From the NCBI RefSeq assembly GCF_905163445.1, contig NC_053196.1:12549501-12613500 (forward strand): a stretch of DNA of 64,000 nucleotides, in the 5' to 3' direction. The position numbers and the translations under genes are program-made. This document shows positions 11,376 through 22,200 of the stretch, piece by piece. The notes under the pieces are model-generated. The model saw only the letters and a list, made by a program, of their open reading frames with translations, did no database searches and was not told the DNA's origin. Every line of letters starts with the position of its first letter. Within the stretch, counting starts at the first letter, position 1. This stretch comes from Pararge aegeria. Its lineage: Eukaryota > Arthropoda > Insecta > Lepidoptera > Nymphalidae.

Positions 11376-12553
11376 GTCGTCGCACTTACTTAGTTTTACA
11401 CAAATCGGAATGGGATAAACTAACAAGGAAGCGTTGTTCCAAAACTATTGACCACAAAAGGGAAGAATATATTAAATCTCTAAATGAACAGTCACAGAAT
11501 TGGATACAACGTTGGCCAGATATAGTTCAGGTTAATCAATTTACTATTTAGGTATTTTTATGTTGTTTCCAACAACCTTGAAATAAAATAAAAACTATTA
11601 AATTGGTAATCAATATTATCAATCTAGTAGTAGTAGCGCTTTTTGTGACAGAGCTCGTTTGGGGATAGAATAATTTTGACATGAATAGAATATACGCGAG
11701 CTCTATCGTTGCACCTGGCTATAGTCAGTAGGTACCTACCAGAATTACAAGGGAGTAGACAAGAAGTTCGTATCTAGAACCTTGATTCATCATCATCATC
11801 ATCATATCGACCCATTACCGGGCAATTACTGCCGTAATTTACCACGCTGGCCCACTGCGGATTGGTGGACTCCACACACTTTTGAGAACATAATGGAGAA
11901 TTCTCAGGCATGCAGGTTTCCTTTCGATGTTTTCCTTCACCGCTAAAGCAATTGATATTTTTATTGCTTAAAACGCACATAGCTTAGAAAAGTTAGAGGG
12001 GCATGCTGGGATTCGAACTCGGCCCCCGAAAGTGAAGTCGAAGTCCTACCCAGTGGTCTATCACTGCTGGGGCTATCGCCGAACCTTTAACAGATGATGG
12101 TTTTAGAGGTATCATGTGTTTTCAATTAAAACTTTATCCGCTTACCTATACCTCTCTCGAAACTTGCAGACCACGGGACAAGTCGCGACTCTCGAATGCC
12201 ACATTGGTATATTTCCAAACATTTCTATCAGCCGCTAATTGCGTCGCAGGTAGCGTAGCGCGTCCCGTGGCCAGCGCGTAAATTACCGCTTTTCATACAA
12301 TCCCGGAGACATACTATACATACCTACATAAGAAATATTATGCCTGTTATCCGTAAATAAAGTAATAAATACGTTTGTATCGCAGGGGCAGGTCTATCAG
12401 TTCAAGAAACAAAAGATAATGGACCATGCTAAACTAAAAGAAAAAGTAAAAAAAATATGGTTCAACAAGAGAAACAAGAAAACTCAGCCGACGCTATTAA
12501 GATAGGCAAAGACCAAATTTTTGCAAATAGTTGCTATGGTCGACAATTATTGA
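11376..12553 (+). pseudogene. Two exon-like blocks of a coiled-coil, CFAP210/CCDC173-like protein, frameshifted
   Basis: Block 1 (11376-11530) has an AG acceptor, is open in one frame, reads YLVLHKSEWDKLTRKR, then NEQSQNWIQRWPDIVQ, and ends at a CAG-GTTAAT donor. Block 2 (12389-12553) follows a TATCGCAG acceptor in the same phase, reads GQVYQFKKQKIMDHAKLKEK, and reaches an 8-A run at 12449-12456. In frame it stops soon after. Shifted one base, the frame continues with KQENSADAIKIGKDQIF to a plausible GTAACA donor. The Glu-Trp-Asp start, W..xW..T/DI..GQ transition and Lys/Glu-rich helices recall axonemal TPH-domain proteins; this assignment is from memory and unproven. No start, stop or further exons were found. 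A SINE lies in the presumed intron. It may be a decayed gene, or a live one if the A-run is miscounted. Confidence 0.4.
11772..12075 (-). mobile_element. tRNA-derived SINE (Metulj-like), full length
   Basis: Minus strand: ATAGACCACTGGGTAGGACT head, GAGTTCGAATCCCAGCATGC B box, AGCAATAAAAATATCAATTG body, GTGGTAAATTACGG, and a (ATG)n tail at 11787-11806. It lies between the two CFAP-like exon blocks. Confidence 0.8.
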
Positions 12554-12609
12554 GGTAACAATGAGGAATTAAATTAATATTATTAATTTTATTGTATACC
12601 TGCGATCGA

Positions 12610-13080
12610 GGATTTTTTTTTTTTTTTTTAAATTGCTGTGATCTGGTCTGAAAGGCGAGGTTGCCGGTGTAATTGCAGGCACGTGAGGCTAAACACCTAC
12701 GCCTCAGTTTGATGGTCTCAAGGCAGAACTTTGTTGGACGTGTTCCTCGCGTGCCCTGCGAAGTGTTGTTCTGTTTACAAGCGATAGTTTTCCACTAAAC
12801 AAGTGGGCCATCTGCTTAATGCACCTTCGTGCATAGAACACGTTAAGCTGTCGACCCCAGTCATTATCGCTTAGGTATAGCATGACATAACGTTTAAATC
12901 CCGGCAGCCAAAATGGGAACAACATGGGTCTCAAACCATCTCTTTGAGACAGGACATCTGTGCCCAGGTCATTTCTAGGCTGCAGGTGATGATCATAGGC
13001 TACAAAGGGGCACTGTGATCATGGCTTAAACCAGCAAAACCGGCATTGCAGCAGGAGGTTTTGATGGGGTTGTTTTCATC
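12610..13080. repeat. Dispersed repeat ('CTCGCGTGCCCTGCGAAGTGT' family)
   Basis: Shares GAGGCTAAACACCTACGCCT, GGACGTGTTCCTCGCGTGCC and GTTTACAAGCGATAGTTTTC with 39970-40200; shorter relics lie at 27340-27500, 34760-34880 and 41080-41220. Poly(T) at the left end. Unclassified, possibly a LINE 3' region. Confidence 0.55.
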
Positions 13081-13089
13081 ACATAGTTT

Positions 13090-13770
13090 TCTCAACAAGA
13101 AGAAAACCGAACCGAACCGGAGTTCCATCAATGTTCAAAGGTCACGTACAGGCCACTTTTGTTAGAAACCTAATTCGATAAGTTTAATATATAAGATAAG
13201 AAGGTAATTATTTATGCAACTGTTAAGTTATGAAGGTAATTTTAACAACTAAGTGTTCCTGTGTGTGTTTCCTTTATTATGCAATAAAGTTGTTTAAATA
13301 AATACAGTGCTATTTTTTTATAGGAGAGTTGTCGTGTGTGTATGGGTGTGACAGCACGAAAGTTAAAATGGCTAATTACGCATAGTTGCATACGAAGATT
13401 AAACTGTTGGATCCAAAATCACTTCCAGTTTCTAACTATCATTAACTTATTTATTAATTAACTATTTTAAAAATAGTTTTTGTGTGTAAAAATAAAAGGC
13501 ACTTTTCGACAATCATTATACTACATTTTATTTTATACTAATCACTTATTTACAATACCTGTCCTTACATCCTTATTTCTTCGTCGAATACGAGGCAATT
13601 ACATTCCAATGATTCTACTGATTATAGTTTTTTTTTTTTTAAATATTTGATTAAATTAGAATAGCGGATAAAATTGCTAGGCTTACAATAAATAACAGTC
13701 AACTTGGGCAATTTTGCTTTTGAATGTAACTTCGACTCAAATAACTTTACAGATTATTCAACATAGTTGT
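13090..13770. other. No gene or clear repeat seen
   Basis: AT-rich sequence with a polyadenylation-like TGCAATAAAGTTG at 13278 and a (T)n run at 13629. Nothing else is supportable. Confidence 0.4.
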
Positions 13771-13779
13771 CATAAGGTC

Positions 13780-14409
13780 AACCAATGGACGTCCACTGCT
13801 AGAAATAGATCTTTAGTAGGGAGTTCCAAATACCATGGTCTTGTGCCGCTTGAGCCCAGCGGCTCTCTACGACTCGTTTGATGTCATCTGTCCAACTCGT
13901 CGGGGATCTACCAACGCTGCGTTTACCAGTCGCCATTCCAACACGTTGGGACCCTAACATCCATTGATTCTCCGAGCTATGTGCTCATTGCCACTTCAGC
14001 TAAACGACTAGTAAAGCTTTGTCGGTAACTATGGTTCTTCTACGTATTACTGATTTGATCACGCAGAGATACTTGGAGGTCTCTCCATCACCCGCTGAGT
14101 GACTGACCCCATAGTTAGCCATCACTGACAACACGTTGGGTCGGTAACTCTGGATCTTCTACGTATCTCCTTTCTACTGATTTGCTCACGCAGAGATACT
14201 CGGAGCATAGCTCTTTCCATCGTACGATGAGTGACTGAGACCCATACGTTAGCGACCACGTTTCTCTTCTTCACTAGCCACTCTTTGCTCCGAAACACTG
14301 GCAGCAACGTACAGTTCGTAGATTTTGGTCTACGGGCACTAAGGTAAAACTTATACGTAATTCGCGTGAGACAGAAGTAGCAGTTATTATCTCTATCCTT
14401 TTCTCTCAC
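13780..14409 (-). mobile_element. RTE-type LINE 3' end, partly duplicated
   Basis: Minus strand: SVTHRTMERAMLRVSLREQI and the downstream RTE C-terminal DNA pattern (GTTGGTAGATCCCCGACGAG, GACATCAAACGAGTCGTAGA, AGCAGTGGACGTCCATTGG). The AGATACTTGGAG/AGATACTCGGAG portion occurs twice (14070 and 14195), so one copy overlaps a second, older one. Confidence 0.75.
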
Positions 14410-15090
14410 ACTCAGTAATGTCAGTTTTTTTTACATCGTTAATGACATATCGCTGGCGTTTGTGTAGAAGTTTATGTTTTAACCATAACAGCCTTATTAT
14501 AAGCTTCAATGTTCACTGTCCATGTTTCCGTATAGTCTTCTTCGTGAATCAATCACAAATAATCATCATCAACTGATAGGAATAGTTTTCTGTTACTACT
14601 TCCAAGGCAATAAAATCCCATTTTCCGTTAATTATCTATCAAAGTCTAGTTAAAAGCAAAATCACCTTGATTTGAATACAGAATGAAAAACTTGATTGTG
14701 ACAACTAGTGTACAGTCGAACGCATTAATGTTTATATAAGATTTAAATAAGTAATAGATTAGGAATGTACGCGCGACCGTACCTAGTGCATATCTGAAGT
14801 ATTCACATCGTAAAAATGATTGCAGAAAGGCAAAAAGTTTAGATTTAAAAAATATCTAAAATTACAAATATTTCTGTTTAAATATTCAAATTTGTATATT
14901 AAACAAAAATATTTATAAGCATAATATAAACGAACGCTTAATATTAAACACGAATACTTGAAATAAAGGTGGAGCTAGTTTTACATTTGAAGATTAACAT
15001 TGTTAATAAAAATAGAACATCCAACTTCGAAAAGGGCAAATATCAGCTTTTGCCAAATACATGTATCTTTAAACAAGCAATTCTTGTATA
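14410..15090. other. No gene seen
   Basis: Very AT-rich and without recognised repeats or frames longer than chance. Confidence 0.4.
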
Positions 15091-15094
15091 TATA

Positions 15095-15256
15095 TAATTA
15101 AAAACTCGGAATCGGCTCTAACGATTTTCATGAAATTTAGTATACAGAAGGTTTCGTGGGCGATAAATCGATCTAGCTAGGATTCATTTTTAGATAATGT
15201 CATTTTATTTGTGTTTTCCAGTAATAACCTATTTTGAATCTGCACGGGTCAGCTAG
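15095..15256 (+). mobile_element. Helitron-like 3' part
   Basis: GATTTTCATGAAATTTAGTA, a variable interior and the terminal GCACGGGTCAGCTAG-T, the CTAG-T end of lepidopteran Helitrons. The 5' TC start is not recognisable. Confidence 0.55.
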
Positions 15257-15539
15257 TATATTAAAAACATCTAAATAAGTAAAAAGAATATCAATTAACA
15301 TCAGATATTTATGTAAAAAGGGAATATAACGGAGAAAGGACTTGTCTTGTTGAATGTCACCGTCTATCCAGCGTGGTGATTATAGGCAAACCGTCCCATT
15401 GGAAAAGGCCTTGAGTACAACAGTGGACTGTTATAGGCTAGAAATATGATTTTTTTGATTTTGATTTTATGATTTCCTATTTGTGGTGTACAAATAAAGT
15501 GTATAAATAAATAAATAAAAAAAATTGACCAACTGTCCG

Positions 15540-15905
15540 TTTTTTTTTTTATGTTTATAGACGAGCGCTTGACTGCAATCACACCTGATGGTACGCGATG
15601 ATGCAGCCTAAGGTGGAGCGCGCTTGCCCAGAAGATGCCTATTCACTCTTGATTTGACGGTACTCATATTGTAGGAACTGGGGAAAATGGAAGCTGGAAG
15701 AACATTCCAGATCCTAGCGGTGTGGATCAGAAACGAAGATCCGAAGCGCTTCGTACGCGTCCGCGGTATATCGACCACGTATGGATGCAGATCCTTACGG
15801 TCGATGGTAAAAAGGCGAGGGGGGAACTAGATCAAATAGTTCTCGGACACACTCTCCGTAATATATTCTATAGAATACCGAAAGGCAGGCAACCTTGCGA
15901 CGATG
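15540..15905 (-). mobile_element. LINE C-terminal fragment
   Basis: Minus strand reads ARIWNVLPASIFPSSYNMST, then VKSR.NRHLLG and GVIAVKRSSINIKKK, a jockey-group LINE C-terminus. A related fragment is at 47960-48140. Frameshifted and dead. Confidence 0.65.
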
Positions 15906-16127
15906 TTTCAAACTCTTAAGTATAAATAAATCATGTTAACGTAACAATAATTTAGAAGCTAATTAGTTTTTCAAACTAAGTTTGAACATTGTAAATTGAC
16001 ATGTGCCCTTTTCGAAATTGCGTATCCAGTTATATATGATTAATCTGAAAAGTTTACCTAAACAACTAAAACGAAAAATTCATTTATTTTATTTGATACA
16101 ATATCCATTTCTGACGATAAATATCTG

Positions 16128-16133
16128 TTTATT
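16128..16133 (-). terminator. Candidate polyadenylation signal of NDUFS1
   Basis: TTTATT on the plus strand (AATAAA on the minus strand) about 112 nt past the NDUFS1 stop. A second copy sits at 16083. Confidence 0.4.
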
Positions 16134-16244
16134 AGGTAGCTATGATAAAAAATCGATGGTTAAAATGTTTGTGTTCATAAATCGAGTATTTGTATTGAAA
16201 TCTTATACGTTTTTGTATTCGTGTATTGTTTTCTAGAAGTTGAC

Positions 16245-19200
16245 CTAGTAGGGCGATTGTTTTTGTTTGATGACCGCTTGAACGCATTTGGCCATAGTTG
16301 GTGAAGCGCGGCTGATGGCGTCGGTCATGAAGAAGTCTTCAAGCTTTTTCAGCTGCACGTCCAATTTACCGGACACTGGCTTTTGAAGGCTCTGTAATGA
16401 AATAACGTGTTGTTTGTCTGGTTGTATATAGCCCGCTACCATCATTGACTGCAACGATCGAAATGGTAATGGTAAAAGTAATCAAACTAGCGTAAACTAA
16501 AGCTACGGAAGTACGAAAGAAGCAACCTAGTTAAAGCAATCATTTACACCCAAGCATTTTATCGTTGACGTAGTCCTTAATACTATAATACGGCCGATTG
16601 GCGCAGTTTGCAGCGATCCTGCTTTCTGAGTCCAAGGCCGTGGGTTCGATTCCCACAACTGGAAAAATGATCGTGTGATGAGCATGAATGTTTTTCAGTG
16701 GCTGGGTGTTTATATGTATATTCTAAGTATTTATGTATATTATTTATAAAAATATTCAACAGTCATCTTAGTACCCATAACACAAGCTACGCTTACTTTG
16801 GGGCTAGATGGCGAAGTTTGTATTGTCGTAATATATTTGTTTATTTATTATTTATTTATTTGTAATAGGACTTTTCTATAAGTTTACGTTAATAAAAACT
16901 TTGAACCTTTTTAAGAGACATCTCCAAGATATAAACTGGTGGTTTATTGTAAAATGGTATGCCATTTTCTTTAATTGCGTAACTAATTTCATGAAGCATA
17001 TTGCACTGCGAGATTATTCTTACTTTTAATGCTCAAATGATTGTAGTCACATTTTTTCTGAAATTTATATTAACAATAAGAACATAATCGGTCGAGCGCG
17101 ATCTAGTTACACTAGATGCCTTAGTACATAGATTTGCTCCTAGATTAGAGTGCTTTTCGCATATCTCTTTATTGTTAAAGTAAAATGGACCTAATGACTT
17201 ATGTTTTAGAGTCGCAAATCCTGTACTTCAAACCAAACGTTTTAGCAGAATGCCCGAGCTAAATAATTAATTGTATGCAAATTTACAAAAATAAAGATAC
17301 ATATATTATATATAATAATTATATGCAATATATATTATATATAATAATTATATGTGTAGTATTAGAATTAATACCATGTATGTAGTTTAGTTTGCAATAT
17401 TTTTATGTAGGTAGAAATTTTTATTGCCGCACCAACCCGTTCCTTACAAAAACTACTATCGCCAAAGGTTGTCTGGGAGAGATCGCTTTAGCGATAAGAC
17501 CGCCTTTGCACACCTAAATTAGTTTTTTATTATTTTTTATTTGTAAATGTGTTTCTTTGTATTTTGTTTTTGTGTGTGCAATAAAGAATTTAATAATAAT
17601 AATAATAATACATTTTACTTAAATGTTCAAGTATTTCCATCCTCGATAAGGACTCGTCGAGCAAGCAAATCTACTGGAAAACAGTAGCATAACTAAAACA
17701 CGCTCTTTAGATTCCATTCCATACCATATGACGCGAACGACTAAGTAAGCGTAGGTGGAAAATCTCACACAAGACACTCTGAGGCGCTAGTGTTAAGCCT
17801 GTTTCACACGTGCTGATGCCCAGATATAAGCAAAAAGAAAAGTAAACTTTAGTAGATTTTTTTAACCTGTGCGAGCGCCCGCGCCTGCGCGAAGTAGTTA
17901 TTGTTCTGCACTTCACCGTAGCTCACCAGCGTTGGACTCACTTCGCCGAGCCGATCACGGACATCGTCCAGAGTGTCGTACGGCAATCTCTCCCCGCATA
18001 CTTCTGATAACGCCCTAAAGAAAAAAAACATAAAAACTTTATTTATAATAGCAGATCAGTGGTCGACTTCACTTTTAGGACATCGGCTTTATTTTCGGGT
18101 GGCCGAGTTCGAATCCCAGCACGCCTAACTTTTCTAAATGATGTGTGTTCGAAGTAATTAAAACATCACTTGCTCCAACCGTAAAGGAAAACATCGTGAG
18201 TAAACCTGCATGCCTCTATAATGTTCTCAAAGGCGTGTTAAGTTCACCAATCCACAATTAGCCAGCGTGGTGGACTAAGGGCTAAACCCGGGAAGGGTTT
18301 AGCCTTTAGTCCACCACGCTGTGTTTTGTGGGAGGGGACTAATCCAAAAAACACATAGTAAAATATGACTGAAATGTTTTCAAAAAGTGTTTCAAGATAT
18401 TGGAAGAATATTAAAAACGTATTCTGGAAGCAACCTGTATATGCCTATGCGCCGCTTGTCAGCTGGCGGTGGGATTGCATTCTACGATGCGGTATCTCGA
18501 CCTGCTGGCGGCGTATTTGTTCACCTACCCGCATAAATTTTAAAATTTTGTTTAACATTAGGGTATTGTGCAATGTCCATACAAACTCAATGGAGTTTCA
18601 GGACATCAAATCACCTATGTATACCTTCTTATGATTGTAAGAAATAAATAATAAATAATAATAATAATGGTGATGGAGACAGCTATGAATTAGTAATGTG
18701 GCGATTCGTAGAAGAACCAGAGTTACCGACAAAGCTCAACGAGTCGCGAAGCTGGAGTGGCAATCGGGCACATAGTTCGGAGAAAGGATGGACGTTGGGG
18801 TCCCAAGGAATGCTGGAATGGCAGCCCCGAACTGGTAAGCGCAGCATTGGTCGACCCCCAACGAGGTGGACAGACGACATTAAGCGCGTCGCAGGTAGCC
18901 GCTGGATCCAAGCGGCACAGAACCGTGGAATTTGGAACTCCCTACAAAAGACCTCTGTCCAGCAGTGGACGTCTATCTGTTGATGTGATGATGATGAATA
19001 ATAATAAAATGACTATATACCTGATAATCTTCCAGTCTTCACGTGCCTTGCCCGGGGGAGTGACCGCGGGCAACGTCTGTTGCGCTCTGCCCTCCGCGTT
19101 AACGAAAGTGCCCCTCTTCTCCGTGTATGCAGCACCCGGTAACACGATGTCAGCGATCGCTGCTCCCGCGTCTCCATGATGCCCTGGTACATTGATACCG

Positions 19201-22200
19201 TAAAGGTTTTGATGAAAATTGGGACTTCGAATGAATTAATTAATTCATGCTTATCGCTACATAGCGATTTCTTCCAGGCAACAAAAGGCGTAAGAATATT
19301 TTAATATATTACTATTAGATCTATTCAGAGCACAATCTATGGGGACCTTCAAGAAACTTCAATATCTATTGACGTTCCTTAAAGGTCCAATAGAGTGTGC
19401 CTCACGGATATCTAACGGCAGGGCATTCCATATATTAATAGCCTGAACCGTAAATGATCTCTTGAAGAAGAAGGATTTGTGACCAGGCACCTTCAAGATT
19501 AACTTCCTCGTAGAACGAAGTTCATCTCTGATAAATATTTGAGAGTTTTGATCGGGGAAAATCAAAAGTTCCCTGTGTCCTTCTCCAGGATGCAAGTTTT
19601 CTATACGCTAAATATTGGCAAGATATGGTAATCTGTTGTTTTATGTGAACCTTGCACAGGTAACAAACAGACACAAGCGTAACTTTGCGCAAATCGATGA
19701 TGTATTATAAAAATTAAGCTTAATTTGCTATATAATTGTTAACAATTCATTGTAAAGTCAACATCTCCTGAGGTTGCTCCGGTTTCGAAGCGAAACGTGC
19801 GTAGAGGATACATTGCCGAAGATCTGTTTGGTGTGGATTATAAGGAGTGAAGAAATTATAAATTACATAAGAAAATCCATATAGATTCTCCTGCTTTTCG
19901 CGGAGTATAGCAAATTAAGCTTAAGTTTCATAATATTAGTATAGACTGTTAAAATATGGTTCAGACCTAAAAAAATATGATTTTTTTGATTTATTTTTTT
20001 AATTTTATTATTACAAACCTTGGTAAATAACAACGCAGTCTTTAGGTAGCGCCTCCCTCGTAACCACTCCCGCATCGGCTCCCAGTAGAAACACTACCTT
20101 GGGCCCATCTTGCAGGTATTTGCCCACGCCCGGTGTGTATCCGATGTCTAACGCAGCCACTTGTGACGCTGTTCGTTGCAGTACGTTCAGTACCTTTAAT
20201 AGGTAAGAAAATATTTACCTCAATTTAAGAATAATTAAAGCTGAAGGATAAAAACCCTGTTCTGGGGAAGCCACAATTGCATGGTAACATAATTGACGAG
20301 AAATTGCATAAAACGAAATGTTTCATTTTTATTCGCCATATTCTGAGGTTTTTTTTTCCGCTATAAAAAATATAATTAAAAGGTGTTTTGTGAACTGTTA
20401 AATTATAAAAACGTTCTCATCTTCGACTAGTGGCATGTTGTTATGCGAACACGGCACAGATTACATTGCTTATGTCAGAAAGTTTGGTTTTCACAGTCAG
20501 TGTCGTTTAATGGGTGTCAACCAAGGTCTTATTTCGGGGCCTGCTTTCTTTTTGGTCTTTATCCACGACATCAACTTTATTAATTACCAATAATAGGCGC
20601 AGGCCACTTCTCTAGTTGGTAAAGGATATTACGGAAACTAACCCATCGGCCTTCCTTTCAGGGGGACCGAATTCACGCTTTCGGAGTTTTCTGCATTTTA
20701 AGAAATTAAATATCACCTAGCCCAGCGGGTTCGACTTCGACTTCACTTTCGGGGGAGCGAGTTCGAATCCCGGCACGCACCTCTAACTTTTCTAAGTAAT
20801 GTGCGTTTTAAGCAATTAAAATATCACTTGCTTCGACGGTGAAGGAAAACATCGTGAGGAAACCTGTATACCTGAGAGTTCTAGGTAATGTTCTCAAAGG
20901 TGTGAAGACTGGACCAGCGTAGTGGAGTAAGAACTTAACCCCTTCTCATTGTGGGAGGAGACCCGTGCCCTGTAGTGAGCCGGTATTGAGTTGACAATGA
21001 TGACGATAATAAATAGTGGAAAACTGATTTGGAGATCCACCAGCGCCTCTAGGTAAATAAATAAATCTACTACGACAATACACACACCGCCATCTAGCCC
21101 TAAAGTAAGCGTAGCTTGTGTTATGGGTGCTAAGATGACTGATGTATATATATTTTTTTTTATTTTTAATATACATAAATACTGATAAAATACATATAAA
21201 CACCAAGACACTAAAAAACAAATGTTCATCGCACAAACATATTCCAAGTAAGGTATTTGTAATTTTAAATAATTGGGCACACACCTTCCATTCCTTATCA
21301 GCCAATTTGTCCTGTAATCGTAGGGCAAGTTCCTGCGTGTAAGCCAGTAAAGCTGGGCCTTCGGGCGTCTTGAGTTGATCAGCTCCGATGATAACAACGG
21401 GACGTTTCGCGCTCTCAAGCCTCTTGAGAGCTTCGTGTGAAGACGAACCGGTCGCGAAGTCTTTGACGATGGAAGCAGAGTCACCTACATGCTATTGTAA
21501 AAGATAAAAGTTTTGATAAACATTTGTTACCTACCTAATGGATAGTCAGATTGCAAAAAAAAAACTAAAATATTCTATTTTTTTTTTAATCGACTACAAG
21601 TTAGCCCTTCATTGGTAGAGTCACTACAAACAGACTTGACGTTTCATAAGTGCTTATTAATTAGGCCTACTTGAAATAAATGAATTTAGAATTTTTGAAT
21701 TGCATTGGTTAGTGATGATGCAGTATAAGATCGTAACGAGCAGTGGCGTGCACAGGGTTTTTGACCAGGGTATGCATAAAGAAGAAAGATGGCATGAAAT
21801 GGAAAAATTCCTCTCCTTTATGAGTCATACAAATTTTTTAGGGTAGGCAGTGCTTTTGTGCTTATATGAAGTGCACACCACTGGTAACGAGCTAACCTTT
21901 TAGGGATCATGGTAGGTATATCATATCCCTTATATTTTTACGCGACACCGGAACACTCAATCGCTTAGCGGCACTTCTTTGTCGGTAGGGTGGTAACTAG
22001 CCAGACCAAACCAGAGAAAATTCTGAAATTATAAATTCCCAAATTGCCAGGAATCAAACCCGGGACTTCTATTTAAATTCATAGTGCCAGGGTGGTAGTC
22101 GATATTTGGTATTGCTTTAACTTTTAATTTAAAAACATGGCGTACGTAAAAATAAAACTAAATTATCTATAAATTTGCTTCAAACACAAAAACCTGTAAA

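Noticed and set aside
20894..21484. 196-codon minus-strand frame
   Set aside because: It overlaps NDUFS1 exon 9 in another frame, then SINE sequence; the real frame gives the NDUFS1 protein.
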